Shown: positions 8,395 through 18,076, counted from the first letter of the stretch. The stretch is DNA of 64,000 nt from Rhodospirillaceae bacterium UBA1479 (GCA_002325375.1 DCRZ01000002.1:735198-799197), one strand, 5' to 3'. Notes: generated from the letters alone by a model not told the origin. Program-made: numbers and translations.

Positions 8395-8643
8395 TCCGCC
8401 TGTTGCGGCGGGAATGCTGGTGAAGGATGCATCGCAACATATTTGCAATGAGTCTGTCACAAAAACTTAAATCCAAATAATACCTATTAAAAACAATGTA
8501 TTAAATAAAATCACAGGCCATCTTCAGGTGGCCTGATCAAAAGACATATTGTGCAGTTGCGAAGGTGGCGGCAATTTTCAGCAACGATGAATTTTGCCAA
8601 AGGTCGAAGTGAACCTGCGGCTAAACTGAATAAGGGTTGAGCC
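8395..8643. other. AT-rich intergenic region with hairpin
   Basis: 249 bp upstream of the chemoreceptor gene, clearly richer in AT than the flanks (8460-8515). It holds a hairpin with arms AGGCCA (8515-8520) and TGGCCT (8529-8534) not followed by a T-run. No gene seen; it probably carries the chemoreceptor promoter. Confidence 0.5.
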
Positions 8644-10653
8644 ATGCTGATCGGCCGCACATCCATCCGGTTCCGCACATTTCTGGGTTTTACGTCGGTG
8701 ATTGCTCTGATGGCGATGCTGACAGGGTTGTCCGTATACCGGTTCGGCAATTTTGCCGGCACGGGCGAAACCCTGATTGGTGGCGTCGAACAGGTCGGGA
8801 TCGCCAACAACTTCGCCTTTCGGCTTTATGAACTGTCGGCTGCGGTGAATGCCTTCCGTGATTCGAAAAGCGAGGACGATATTCCGGCGATTACCCAGGC
8901 TCTTGAGATGTCCCAGCAGGCCGGCGCCGCGGTTGCGGGTGTGCTGGCCGAGTGGGGGGATGAAGAGAGCCTCGCGATGCTTGAGATGGAGCAGGCACGC
9001 TACAAGGATCAACTTGCCGACGTCATCCGGCGCATCAGCGGAGACAAGGAAGGAAGCGACGTGATCCTGCTGGCCGCGGAAAAACTGCCGGCCTCCGCGG
9101 ACCGGCTGGTTGCGTGGTTGAAGAGTTACGAGGACGGGCGCGCCGCGGATCTGGCCCGGGAGGTTGAGATCGGCGCGCAGCAGGCCTTGAAGGCCAGCCT
9201 GAACCTTGCGGTGTCTCGTGACCTGTCCATGGCGCAAACGGCTGCTGCTGCCGTTTCGTCCCTTGACGGCATTGTTGTCGCCGTCCGCGCGATGATGAAG
9301 GAGGCCGGCGTGCCACGGAGCGATCAGCGGCTCGCCAAGTTCGCGGGACGCGATGTGGATACCCTGCGCCAAGGCGTCGCGTCGTTCACGGGGGCCATCC
9401 AGGGGACGGCGGATTCCTGGAATTTGTTCCGAACCACGATGGATACCCTGCAGGCCAGAATCGAAAATCTGCGGGGTGAAGCGATCGCGCGGCAGTCCGT
9501 CGACCTGGCCAGCTTGTCGGACGATTCGCGCCTGGCCGTGCAGCAGGGGGTTCTGTTCGGCGCCGCCGGTGTTCTGTTGGCGGCCATCCTCGCCTGGTTA
9601 TTGGGGCGCAGCATCGTGCGACCCCTGAATCGCCTGCGCGACGACGTGTCGGCCATGATCCCCGCGCATGCTGCGGAAACATCGGTTCGGTCCCGCGACG
9701 AAGTGGCGCAGCTGGCCCAGGCCTTCGACATCTTCCGCCGCGAACACGAGGAGGCCGAACGCCTGCGCCTGGAACGCGACGCGGAACAGCATCGCCAGTC
9801 GCAGCGCGCGTCCGCCATCGCCGGCATGACCACGGAATTCGACAACCAGGTGAAACAGGTGTTTGACGCCTTCGGTATTTGTATCCAGCGCATGGGCAAT
9901 ACGGCCCATAGCATGAACGAAAACGCCGAACGCACGACGGAACAGGCGGTCACCGTATCGTCGGCGACGGAACAGGCGGCCACGAACTTCCAGTCGGTCG
10001 CGGCGGCGGCAGAACAGATGTCCATGTCCTTCGCCGAAATCGACCAACAGATCCGCCTGTCTTCGGAAAAGGTCAACGCGGCCGTCGCCGACAGCCGCGA
10101 GGCGGGGGGGCGCATTTCCGAACTGGCGCGCTCCGCCGACCGCATCGGCGACGTGGTCAGCCTGATCACCGACATCGCCGAGCAGACCAACTTGTTGGCG
10201 CTGAACGCAACGATCGAGGCGGCACGGGCCGGTGACGCGGGCAAGGGCTTCGCCGTGGTGGCGGGCGAGGTTAAATCCCTGGCCCAGCAGACGGCCAAGG
10301 CGATCAGCGAGATCGAACTTCAGGTCGGCGGGGTGCAGTCGGCAACCCGCGACACCATTCGGGTGATCGAGATGGTAACGGCGAAGGTCGGCGAGATCGC
10401 CGAGGTCGCGGATACGATTTCATCCGTTATCGAGGAACAGGTCCGCGTAACCGCCGATATCGCACGCAGTGTCGAGGACGCAACGGTGGGGGCGTCATCG
10501 GCGGCGGAAAATATCGCCACCGTGTCCGAGGCGGCCAAGGCGTCGGGCGCCGTTGCCAACGACGTGCTCGACACCTCGCGCGAATTGGAACAGATGTCGG
10601 GCCGTCTGCGCACCGTCATCCAGGGGTTCCTGACCGACGTGCGCGCGGCCTGA
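8644..10653 (+). CDS. Methyl-accepting chemotaxis protein
   Basis: A 669-residue chemoreceptor. An N-terminal transmembrane helix (about 16-34) is followed by a roughly 265-residue periplasmic helical sensor domain, a second transmembrane helix (about 302-322, LFGAAGVLLAAILAWLLG), a HAMP domain (about 323-375) and a long cytoplasmic signalling domain. The conserved hairpin tip is visible at about 510-550 (IAEQTNLLALNATIEAARAG), the site that binds CheW and CheA. The protein would sense a periplasmic ligand and control flagellar rotation. No che genes are adjacent, so it is an orphan receptor; the ligand is unknown. Confidence 0.93.
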   Translation: MLIGRTSIRFRTFLGFTSVIALMAMLTGLSVYRFGNFAGTGETLIGGVEQVGIANNFAFRLYELSAAVNAFRDSKSEDDIPAITQALEMSQQAGAAVAGVLAEWGDEESLAMLEMEQARYKDQLADVIRRISGDKEGSDVILLAAEKLPASADRLVAWLKSYEDGRAADLAREVEIGAQQALKASLNLAVSRDLSMAQTAAAAVSSLDGIVVAVRAMMKEAGVPRSDQRLAKFAGRDVDTLRQGVASFTGAIQGTADSWNLFRTTMDTLQARIENLRGEAIARQSVDLASLSDDSRLAVQQGVLFGAAGVLLAAILAWLLGRSIVRPLNRLRDDVSAMIPAHAAETSVRSRDEVAQLAQAFDIFRREHEEAERLRLERDAEQHRQSQRASAIAGMTTEFDNQVKQVFDAFGICIQRMGNTAHSMNENAERTTEQAVTVSSATEQAATNFQSVAAAAEQMSMSFAEIDQQIRLSSEKVNAAVADSREAGGRISELARSADRIGDVVSLITDIAEQTNLLALNATIEAARAGDAGKGFAVVAGEVKSLAQQTAKAISEIELQVGGVQSATRDTIRVIEMVTAKVGEIAEVADTISSVIEEQVRVTADIARSVEDATVGASSAAENIATVSEAAKASGAVANDVLDTSRELEQMSGRLRTVIQGFLTDVRAA

Positions 10654-10722
10654 CGTTGACGGCTCCCGGCGGCGTGGTGCAGGTTCTTGCCAACTGATCA
10701 ACAACGCACCGGGAAACCACCC

Positions 10723-11352
10723 ATGTTCTGGAATATCAACGAAACCGCGGACCACGGTCTGCCCCGCAACCCGTGGAAGGCCTGCGTCGTGCCGCGCCCG
10801 ATCGGCTGGATCACCACGATCTCCGACGACGGCGAGGTCAATCTGGCGCCCTACAGCTATTTCAACGCCTGCGGCGAAAACCCGCCCATGGTCATGTTTT
10901 CCGGCGGTCCCCGGCCCGAGGGTCCCAAGAAAGACACGGTGGCGAATTGTGAGACCCAGGGCGAATTCGTGTGCAACATGTCGACCTGGGCGCTGCGCGA
11001 CGCCATGAACCAGTCGAGCGCGGCCCTTCCCGCGGGCGAGGATGAAACCCGTTTCGCGGGGCTGGAAACGGAACCTTCGACCCTGGTCAAGCCGCCCCGT
11101 ATCAAGGCCGCCCCCATCCATATCGAATGCGTTTATCACCAGACCGTGGTCATGCCTCATAACGTCAAGGAAGAGGGCAACCGCGTGGTGTTCGGACGGG
11201 TTGTCGGCCTTCACATCAAGGATGAGGTGCTGACCGACGGCTTCGTCGACATGGCCAAGGTGCAGCCCATCGCGCGCCTGGGCTATATGGATTACGCCCG
11301 CGTCGATACGGTGTTCACCATGGATCGGCCGACCCTGAAGGCCGCCGAATAG
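10723..11352 (+). CDS. Flavin reductase-like FMN-binding split-barrel protein
   Basis: A 209-residue flavin reductase-type protein. The conserved N-terminal FMN-binding region reads CVVPRPIGWITTISDDG, NLAPYSYFNACGENPP and MVMFSGG. Such proteins bind FMN and reduce flavin with NAD(P)H, often for a partner monooxygenase; none is adjacent. ATG at 10723 was chosen because it begins the conserved domain; the open frame extends to 10687. Confidence 0.85.
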   Translation: MFWNINETADHGLPRNPWKACVVPRPIGWITTISDDGEVNLAPYSYFNACGENPPMVMFSGGPRPEGPKKDTVANCETQGEFVCNMSTWALRDAMNQSSAALPAGEDETRFAGLETEPSTLVKPPRIKAAPIHIECVYHQTVVMPHNVKEEGNRVVFGRVVGLHIKDEVLTDGFVDMAKVQPIARLGYMDYARVDTVFTMDRPTLKAAE

Positions 11353-11382
11353 CCGGAATCCAATTTGTCGGGATGGGGCCGG

Positions 11383-14280
11383 TCAGCCGGTGCGCTTCAG
11401 GCGCATCAGTTCGTGGACGGACACCTGCGGGAAAATCCCCGGCGTGCCTTCGCGGTACAGCATCATCACGCCGTTGCGGATGTCGGGAAATCCGTCGCGG
11501 GTATCGTCGAAATGGCGGATTTCCAGGGACACGGTCTTCTGCGTCACCTTGTCGACGGCCCGCCAGATCATGGTCGGGTTGTCGCGGCGCGCCTGTCCGA
11601 AGGGTGCGACCGAGCGGGTCACGGTCGCCGTCGGCGGCCCGAAGCGGCGGACCAGCCAGTCGGCGATCTCGCCAAAACCGTCGGCATTGAACACCGTATG
11701 GATGCGGGTCGGGGCCCCGTCGTCGAAGCGCACGACGGACCCGGTGCCCGTATAGAGGATCGTCGAGACCAGGAACTTGGGTTCAAGGAATGCCGGCCAT
11801 TGCAGTTCCTTGATGCAGAACTGGGTGCGGCCGCCGGTCTTTTCGATACATTCGGGCGCCAGGCCTTCGCCGCCGCGGGCGTTTTCGGGGACGAAGGTGT
11901 TGTACAGGCTGGTGCCGGCGCCGACCGACAAGGTAACCCCGTCAAGCGCCCGGCCCTGGTTGGCGAGCGCCGCATGCGGCGATGAGCCTTCGGCCAGGGC
12001 GGCGGTGGCGGGCGGGTCGATGACAGCGCCGTCGGCCATCTGGACCTTGGTCACCGGCCAGGCGCTGGCGGCGTTGGCGCCCGCGGGCAGCGGTCCCAAC
12101 TGGGCGGCGTCCTGCGCGGACTTGTCAAATCCGGCGCGGAAGCTGGCCGGTGTCACATAGGCGCTGGCCAGGTCCTGCACGGGCGGGGCCTGACCAGGCA
12201 ACACCACGGGCAAGGTCCAGGCGGCGGGCAGGACGGGGCGGCCTTCGACATCCAGGCGAACCTCCGACCCTGGGGGGAGGGCGGCTAGGATTTCCTGTGA
12301 CGTCGCCACCGGTGGTTCGGCGTCGAGGGGATTGGTGGACGGTTTGTCGCTGTCGAGCAGGCTGGACAGGTCGCCGAGCGCCTGGGACAAAGGATCACCG
12401 GCCTCCGCCGTTTTCTGATCCCCCTCAGGTAGGGCGCCGATGCCCAGTTCGGCGGCCAAGGGGTCGTCGGCCGGTAATCCGCCGGCACCGCCCAATCCCA
12501 GTTCGGCAGCCAGCGGGTCGGCCGCAGGGGCCGTCCCGGCAGGGGTGTCCAGGCCCAGTTCGGCGGCCAGCGGGTCGTTCGCGGGCGTGGGGCCGCCGAA
12601 TTCCTTTTCCAGGGCATCCAAGGAAGCATCGGCCGGCGTGGCGGGGGTCGCCGTGGGCGTGGCCGGGCGCTGGGATTCGCGGATCGGCGGCGCGTCGGGC
12701 ATGTTGACGGCAAGCTTCTGATCGGACGCCTTCGCCTTGCCGTCCGGCAGGTTGGCAAGCTGCGGCACCTTCGGTGTCGGCTCCGGCGGCGTGCCGCGTT
12801 CCGGCGGCGGCGCCTTCAGGGAACGATGGGCGGCGCGGACGTCCGGCTCATCCGGCGATACGTCGCGGAACCAGGGATCGCGGGCGAAATTCTTGCGGCC
12901 CTTGGGGTCGGGCGGCGGCAGCGGGATTTTCAGGCGACGGGACAGATTGGTGCCCGGCGGCGGGCCTTCGACGGCGGAAGTATCGGTCTTGAGGTTCCTT
13001 TTCTCGGCTGCGCTCAGGGCGGCCTCTGCCGCGTCGGCTTCGGCGGCCTTGCGTTTTGCCCGGTCGCGCAGGTGGCTGAGCGCCTCGTCCCGGCTGTCGG
13101 ACAGGGATTCTTCCGCGTCGCGGGCGATCGGCTTGGCTAGCAGGGAATCAAGCCAGGCCAGCCGATCCTTGGGCGCCAGGGCCATCAAGTCGACCTTGGC
13201 GGGGCTTTCCGTCGCAACGGGTGCCTGAGGGAGGGTCGGTTTGTTGTCCGTGGGCGCGTCGAGCATCGACAGCAGCGGGTCCAGGCCGCCGTCGGGCAAG
13301 GGTTCCGTACCGCCGTCAGGCTGGGCCAGGGCCTTGGCCAGGGGATCGGTGAGGGCGGGGCTGCCGGCCAGGGCGCGCGGCAGGTCCGCTTCCGGCAGGT
13401 CGGGGCTCGAGACCTCCATGGCCGGGTTGTTCTGCGCCGCCAGTTTGTCCAGGTCGGGCAGGATGTCGATCGGGTCTCCCGGCGCGGTGGAGGGGGCGGT
13501 TTCCGCGGGTTCTATTGGGGAGCCTGTTGCCGCAGGGGGCGGTGACAGGGCGACGGGCGCTTGGGCCCCGCGCGCGGGGTCCGTGCCCTCGGCCGTCGTC
13601 GTGGCGTCGGCGTCGAATCCCATCATCTTGCGGGCCCAATTGCCGAGCCGCGTGACGAACGTCGGTGCCCATTGGCGTGTCTTCTGGCTGTCCGGAAGGG
13701 GGACGTCGGATTTGTCGGCGGCGTTATCGAGGGTGTTTGCGGCATCGAGAATCGGCGCAAGTGTCTTCGTGTTCTGATCGTGGGGGGGCACCGGGGGGGG
13801 CGCGCGCCGGTCGGCAACATCGACGGCAGGGGCCGGCTCGGGCAGGGTTACGGGGGCGTCGGCGGCCTCCGTTTGCGGTGGCGCGGCTTCGGGGATCGGG
13901 CCGGCCGTCTTTTCCGTTTCGGCGACGGCACGGTCAAGGGCCTGGTTGATGGCCTGATCGAGGGGCGGGTCAATCTTGGGCCGGCGGTAGGCCAGCAGGT
14001 AATGGGCGATGACGTGATGGCCCAGGCGCACGGCGGCTTGGGGGGCGGACAGGCCATTGGCGTCGCGGGCCCGCGGATCGGCGCCGGAGGCGACGATCTG
14101 TTTCACCGCGTCCAGGTCATTGGCTTGGATGGCGGCGAACAAGGCGCCGGCGCCGCTGTCCTGAGCCTGGGCGCGGGGCGCGCCGATCACAACGGCGGCC
14201 CCCAGGCACAGGGCCAGGGCCGCCGCGCGGATCGCGGTGCATCCTGTAACAGATTGATTTAAATGGCGTTTCGCCATCAT
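11383..14280 (-). CDS. Large secreted Pro/Ala-rich protein with ankyrin-like N terminus
   Basis: About 965 residues. Starting at the tandem ATGs at 14277-14280 gives a good signal peptide (cleaved after APRAQA); the frame is open to 14346, so the start is uncertain. After the signal comes an ankyrin-like pair (ALFAAIQANDLDAVKQIVAS and following), then roughly 600 residues of low-complexity Pro/Ala/Asp-rich sequence. This includes three copies of a DPLAAELG motif encoded by 24-bp repeats. A compact C-terminal region of about 200 residues contains two Cys (ECIEKTGGRTQFCIKEL) and looks globular. The C-terminal domain was not recognised. Periplasmic or surface location is inferred; function unknown. 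Confidence 0.7.
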   Translation of the reverse strand: MMAKRHLNQSVTGCTAIRAAALALCLGAAVVIGAPRAQAQDSGAGALFAAIQANDLDAVKQIVASGADPRARDANGLSAPQAAVRLGHHVIAHYLLAYRRPKIDPPLDQAINQALDRAVAETEKTAGPIPEAAPPQTEAADAPVTLPEPAPAVDVADRRAPPPVPPHDQNTKTLAPILDAANTLDNAADKSDVPLPDSQKTRQWAPTFVTRLGNWARKMMGFDADATTTAEGTDPARGAQAPVALSPPPAATGSPIEPAETAPSTAPGDPIDILPDLDKLAAQNNPAMEVSSPDLPEADLPRALAGSPALTDPLAKALAQPDGGTEPLPDGGLDPLLSMLDAPTDNKPTLPQAPVATESPAKVDLMALAPKDRLAWLDSLLAKPIARDAEESLSDSRDEALSHLRDRAKRKAAEADAAEAALSAAEKRNLKTDTSAVEGPPPGTNLSRRLKIPLPPPDPKGRKNFARDPWFRDVSPDEPDVRAAHRSLKAPPPERGTPPEPTPKVPQLANLPDGKAKASDQKLAVNMPDAPPIRESQRPATPTATPATPADASLDALEKEFGGPTPANDPLAAELGLDTPAGTAPAADPLAAELGLGGAGGLPADDPLAAELGIGALPEGDQKTAEAGDPLSQALGDLSSLLDSDKPSTNPLDAEPPVATSQEILAALPPGSEVRLDVEGRPVLPAAWTLPVVLPGQAPPVQDLASAYVTPASFRAGFDKSAQDAAQLGPLPAGANAASAWPVTKVQMADGAVIDPPATAALAEGSSPHAALANQGRALDGVTLSVGAGTSLYNTFVPENARGGEGLAPECIEKTGGRTQFCIKELQWPAFLEPKFLVSTILYTGTGSVVRFDDGAPTRIHTVFNADGFGEIADWLVRRFGPPTATVTRSVAPFGQARRDNPTMIWRAVDKVTQKTVSLEIRHFDDTRDGFPDIRNGVMMLYREGTPGIFPQVSVHELMRLKRTG
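12443..12577 (-). repeat. Three 24-bp coding repeats
   Basis: Near-identical units at 12443-12466, 12497-12520 and 12554-12577, spaced 54 and 57 bp apart. Both spacings are multiples of three, so the unit stays in frame and encodes repeated DPLAAELG in the large secreted protein. Differences are a few single bases. Confidence 0.8.
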
Positions 14281-14465
14281 CCCTTGCCCAACTTTACGGC
14301 CGCGTCGGAACCCCATCCGCGCGTGCCGACCCCGATAGCCTATCATGGACCGGACCCCCGGCGGGAGCCCGCAGCCATGCCCCCGAATCCACCATGGAAA
14401 TATGGCGATTTAGGGTAAAAATCCAGTTAAGCGGTTGATTCGGCGGGAAATGCGATCTTTCGCGC

Positions 14466-16088
14466 TTATGCCGCGGCCCGTGCCTTGGCATCCGCCAGGA
14501 TCATGTCCGAAGCCTTTTCCGCGATCATGATGGCCGGCGCGTTGGTGTTGCCCGAGGTGATCGTCGGCATGATCGAGGCATCGACCACGCGTAATCCAGT
14601 CATCCCGTGCACGCGCAGTCGGTCATCGACCACCGCATCCGGGTCCGTGCCCATCTTGCAGGTGCCCACGGGGTGGAAGATCGTGGTGCCGATCTGCCCC
14701 GCCGCGTCGGCGAGTTCATCATCCGTGGTGAGGTGGGCCCCCGGTTTGTATTCCACGGGCTTGAAGCGGGCGAGCGCCGGGTGGGACACGATATGGCGGG
14801 TCAGGCGAAGCGCATCGGCCGCGACCTTGCGGTCGCCCGGCGTGGACAGGTAGTTGGGCTGGATCGCCGGCGGGGTGAACGGGTCCGGCGACGTGATCGT
14901 CACGGTGCCCCGGCTTTCCGGGCGCACGTTGCACACACTGGCCGTGAAGGCCGGGAAGGGGTGCAGCGGCTTGTCCCAGGAATCCAGGCTCAGCGCCTGA
15001 ATGTGGTATTGCAGGTTGGGCGTTTCCCGCGACGGGTCCGACTTGGCGAAAGCACCCAGGGTCGACGGCGCCATGGACATCGGGCCGGAGCGGAACAAGG
15101 CGTATTCCAGCGCGATGCCCATCTTGCCGATCAGTGATCCGGCCCGCTGGTTCAGCGTCTTGGTTCCCTCGACCCGGTAAACCGGGCGGATCTGCAAATG
15201 ATCCTGCAGGTTACCGCCGACGCCCTTCAATTCGTGACGGACCTCGACCCCCAGGCTTTGCAGCAAATCCCCCGGGCCGATGCCCGAGACCTGCAAAATT
15301 TGTGGCGAGCCGATGGATCCGGCCGACAGAATCACCTCGCCCCGGCAGGCCACCCCCGCGTCTTCGCCCGCGACACGCAAGTCCAGGCCCGTCACGGTCT
15401 TGCCCGACAGGCGCAGGCCCTTCACATGGGCATGGGTGACGATGTCCAGGTTCGGGCGGTCCTTGGCCGGCCCCAGGAAGGCCTTCGAGGTGTTCCAGCG
15501 CACGCCGGACCGTTGGTTGACGTGGAAGTAGCCGCAGCCCTCGTTGTTGCCCTTGTTGAAGTCGTCGACCTTGGGAATGCCGGCCTCGGCCGCGGCGTCA
15601 CGGAAGGCGTCCATGATTTCCCAGGTCGTGCGCACGTTTTCGACCCGCCATTCGCCGCCCGATTGGTGGAAGTCGTCGAGCGGGATGGCGGCTTGGTCTT
15701 CCGATTTCTTGAAATAGGGCAGGACGTCGTCCCAGCTCCAGCCGCGATTACCCATCTGTGCCCATTGGTCGTAGTCGCGGGCCTGGCCGCGCATGTAGAT
15801 CATGCCGTTGATGGACGAACAGCCGCCCAGCACCTTGCCGCGCGGATAATTCAGCGCGCGGCCGCCGAGCCCGGCCACGGCCTCGGTCTTGAAGCACCAG
15901 TCCGTGCGCGGATTGCCCATGCAGAACAGGTAGCCGACGGGGATGTGAATCCAATGGTAGTTGTCCTTGCCGCCGGCTTCCAGAAGCAGAACCCGGTTGG
16001 CCGGATCACTGGACAGGCGATTGGCCAGGACGCAGCCGGCGGTCCCAGCACCGACAATGACGTAATCGTATTCTCCCAGATCGCGCAT
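14466..16088 (-). CDS. GMC family oxidoreductase (choline dehydrogenase-like)
   Basis: A 540-residue FAD flavoprotein. The dinucleotide-binding motif is at residues 10-18 (VIVGAGTAG). GMC signatures follow (GRALNYPRGKVLGG around 80, then GAGG-type region with SAGSIGSPQIL), and the catalytic His472 lies in FHPVGTCKMG with an Asn near 514 in SGNTNAPA. The family oxidises primary alcohols to aldehydes. It resembles BetA, but no betaine aldehyde dehydrogenase, regulator or transporter is adjacent, so choline as substrate is not supported. Related members act on long-chain or polyethylene-glycol alcohols. Confidence 0.9.
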   Translation of the reverse strand: MRDLGEYDYVIVGAGTAGCVLANRLSSDPANRVLLLEAGGKDNYHWIHIPVGYLFCMGNPRTDWCFKTEAVAGLGGRALNYPRGKVLGGCSSINGMIYMRGQARDYDQWAQMGNRGWSWDDVLPYFKKSEDQAAIPLDDFHQSGGEWRVENVRTTWEIMDAFRDAAAEAGIPKVDDFNKGNNEGCGYFHVNQRSGVRWNTSKAFLGPAKDRPNLDIVTHAHVKGLRLSGKTVTGLDLRVAGEDAGVACRGEVILSAGSIGSPQILQVSGIGPGDLLQSLGVEVRHELKGVGGNLQDHLQIRPVYRVEGTKTLNQRAGSLIGKMGIALEYALFRSGPMSMAPSTLGAFAKSDPSRETPNLQYHIQALSLDSWDKPLHPFPAFTASVCNVRPESRGTVTITSPDPFTPPAIQPNYLSTPGDRKVAADALRLTRHIVSHPALARFKPVEYKPGAHLTTDDELADAAGQIGTTIFHPVGTCKMGTDPDAVVDDRLRVHGMTGLRVVDASIMPTITSGNTNAPAIMIAEKASDMILADAKARAAA

Positions 16089-16171
16089 GGGCTGTTCTTT
16101 CGCCTTTCCTGGAATTGATCCCTCGGTCGGTGGTCCGCCCTTATCGTTTGACAGGGGGGCGGTTTCCGCGG

Positions 16172-16570
16172 TCAGTCGCCGAACAGGCCGAAAAAGCCTT
16201 TGCGTTTGGCGGTCGTGCTCAGGGTACTCAACGGCCGGCGCATGGCAATAGCCTCGATGATTCGGAACTGCCCGCCGGTCAGCTTGGTGAACCGGCAGCC
16301 CAGGCTGGTTTCCGCGTAATCGATGCGCATGACCTCGCCGGGCGCCCCGAGCGGCACACGGCCGTCGTCTTCGGTCACGACATGGGTGACGGTGAAGCTT
16401 TGCCCCGGGCGCATCTTGCCAATGGCCGATTTCAGCCGGAAACCGCCGACGCTCATGTCGCCGACGGGGAATTCGTGGCCGTTGATGACGAATTTGACGC
16501 CTTTGACGTCCAGACGCACGTCGCGGCGTCTGTTGTCATCCTTGAATCCGACGATCTTGCGCCCGCTCAT
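16172..16570 (-). CDS. PilZ domain protein
   Basis: A 132-residue single PilZ domain protein. The two c-di-GMP-binding motifs are visible: an RRRDVR stretch with R15 and R19, and D38-M-S40-V-G-G43. This suggests a cytoplasmic receptor for cyclic di-GMP, probably acting on motility, polysaccharide or cell-surface functions. A PleD-type diguanylate cyclase is encoded elsewhere in this window. The gene stands alone between the GMC gene and a divergent ACT-domain gene. Confidence 0.85.
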   Translation of the reverse strand: MSGRKIVGFKDDNRRRDVRLDVKGVKFVINGHEFPVGDMSVGGFRLKSAIGKMRPGQSFTVTHVVTEDDGRVPLGAPGEVMRIDYAETSLGCRFTKLTGGQFRIIEAIAMRRPLSTLSTTAKRKGFFGLFGD

Positions 16571-16751
16571 TCACCGAGTCCTGTTTTTCTTATCCTTTAA
16601 ATAATACTCTCGAATGCGGGCGCGGGAGAACCAGGCTTTTGATCTTTTTCAAAAGCCGGAAATGCCAAGGCCAGGGTCTGGCGTTGAAATTGTGGCCGCA
16701 TCCTGCCGTCGTTGTTAGAGTGGCCGCCCGCGATTGCCCGAAAGTGCCGCC

Positions 16752-17273
16752 ATGCCAAAGACTCTGATCCTGACCTTCATCGCCGACGACCGGCCCGGAC
16801 TGGTGGAGCGCATTTCGCAAACCGTGGCGGATGCCGGCGGTAACTGGCTGGACAGCCGCATGGCGCATCTGGCGGCGAAGTTCGCCGGCATCGCCAAGGT
16901 TGAGATCGCCGAGGATGGGATCGCCGCCCTGGAGGACAGCCTCCGGGCGCTCGACGCCGAGGGCTTCCATCTGGTGGTCGAGGAAGCAGCCGAGATTGCA
17001 TCCGCCATGGGCCCGGTGTTCGAGATCGAGCTTCTCGGGCCGGACCATCCGGGTATCCTGCGCGATATTTCCCATTGTTTGGCGGAGCGCGGCGTCAGCG
17101 TCGAGGATATGGAAACGGACATCCGTGAAGCACCCCATTCCGGCGGCACGCTGTTCCACGCCCACGCAAGGGTGCGCGCCCCCCAGGACCTCGGCGACGA
17201 AGACCTGCGGGAAAGCCTGGAGATCTTGGCCGGCACCTTGATGGTTGATATTACGGTCGGCAAAATTCTCTGA
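16752..17273 (+). CDS. Tandem ACT-domain protein, GcvR-like
   Basis: A 173-residue protein of two ACT domains (about 4-85 and 90-165). The first begins LILTFIADDRPGLVERISQ, the second FEIELLGPDHPGILRDIS, each with the ACT amino-acid-binding loop. The arrangement matches the GcvR family, which in enterobacteria antagonises GcvA in glycine cleavage control. No gcv gene is near, so the regulated target here is unknown. ATG at 16752 is the second of two in-frame candidates and starts the domain directly. An SDR gene follows after 26 nt. Confidence 0.82.
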   Translation: MPKTLILTFIADDRPGLVERISQTVADAGGNWLDSRMAHLAAKFAGIAKVEIAEDGIAALEDSLRALDAEGFHLVVEEAAEIASAMGPVFEIELLGPDHPGILRDISHCLAERGVSVEDMETDIREAPHSGGTLFHAHARVRAPQDLGDEDLRESLEILAGTLMVDITVGKIL

Positions 17274-17299
17274 CACCAACACCCCTCGGGAGGACATCC

Positions 17300-18076
17300 A
17301 TGGAAATGAAAATGACAGGGCGCAAGGCCCTGGTGACCGGCGGCAGCCTGGGTATCGGCCGGGCCATCGCCCAGGCCTTCTGTAGCGCCGGGGCGGAGGT
17401 CGCCATCGTCGCCCGCCGCGCCGACGTATTGAACGAGGCCAAGGCCGCGATCGAGGCCGCCACGGGCGGGCGCGTGGTCGCCGTGGTCGGCGACGTGTCG
17501 ACCGCCGAAGGCTGCCAGGCCGCCTGGGACGCCGCCATCGCCGACCTGGGCCAGATCGACGTGCTGGTCAACAACGCGGGATCGTCCCACCGGGCGCCCT
17601 TCGTGTCCGTGACCGACGCGGAATGGCAGGCGGACCTGGACCTCAAGCTGTTCGGCGCCATCCGCCTGTGTCGTCTGGCCTTCCCGGGCATGACCGAGCG
17701 CAAGTGGGGCCGCATCATCAACGTCCTGAACTCGGGCGCCAAGGCGCCGCCGCCGTCGGGCGCCCCGACGGCCGTGACCCGCGCCGCCGGGATGGCCCTG
17801 ACCAAGGTGCTGGCCGGCGAGGGAGCCCCCCACAACGTGCTGGTCAATTCCCTGCATGTCGGCAAGATCGAAAGCGACCAATGGGTGCGCCGCGCCGCCA
17901 AGGACGGCAAGGACCTGGACCAGTTGTATGACGAGATGGGCAAGGAACTGCCCATGGGCCGCATGGGCAAGGCCGAGGAATTCGCCGCCGCCGCCTGTTT
18001 CCTGGCGTCGGATGCCGGATCTTACATCTGCGGCGCCGCGATCAATGTGGACGGGGGCCTGTCGCCGGTGGTCTAG
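17300..18076 (+). CDS. Short-chain dehydrogenase/reductase family protein with altered active site
   Basis: A 258-residue Rossmann-fold protein. The NAD(P)-binding motif TGGSLGIG (13-20), D65 and NNAG (91-94) are all present. However the catalytic YxxxK is replaced by T157-A-V-T-R161 (in GAPTAVTRAAG), and only a Ser (S145) remains near the expected serine position. The classical proton relay therefore looks missing, so it may be a non-canonical SDR or a binding protein. GGGAGG lies 8 nt before the ATG. It is probably co-transcribed with the ACT-domain gene. Confidence 0.85.
   Translation: MEMKMTGRKALVTGGSLGIGRAIAQAFCSAGAEVAIVARRADVLNEAKAAIEAATGGRVVAVVGDVSTAEGCQAAWDAAIADLGQIDVLVNNAGSSHRAPFVSVTDAEWQADLDLKLFGAIRLCRLAFPGMTERKWGRIINVLNSGAKAPPPSGAPTAVTRAAGMALTKVLAGEGAPHNVLVNSLHVGKIESDQWVRRAAKDGKDLDQLYDEMGKELPMGRMGKAEEFAAAACFLASDAGSYICGAAINVDGGLSPVV

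Noticed and set aside
12443..12577. Three 24-bp repeats as a possible CRISPR array
   Set aside because: They are in-frame coding repeats (DPLAAELG), with spacers that are also coding, and no cas gene is near.
14466..16088. Naming the GMC enzyme as choline dehydrogenase (betA)
   Set aside because: No betB, betI or betaine transporter gene nearby, and the family has many substrates; kept as GMC oxidoreductase.
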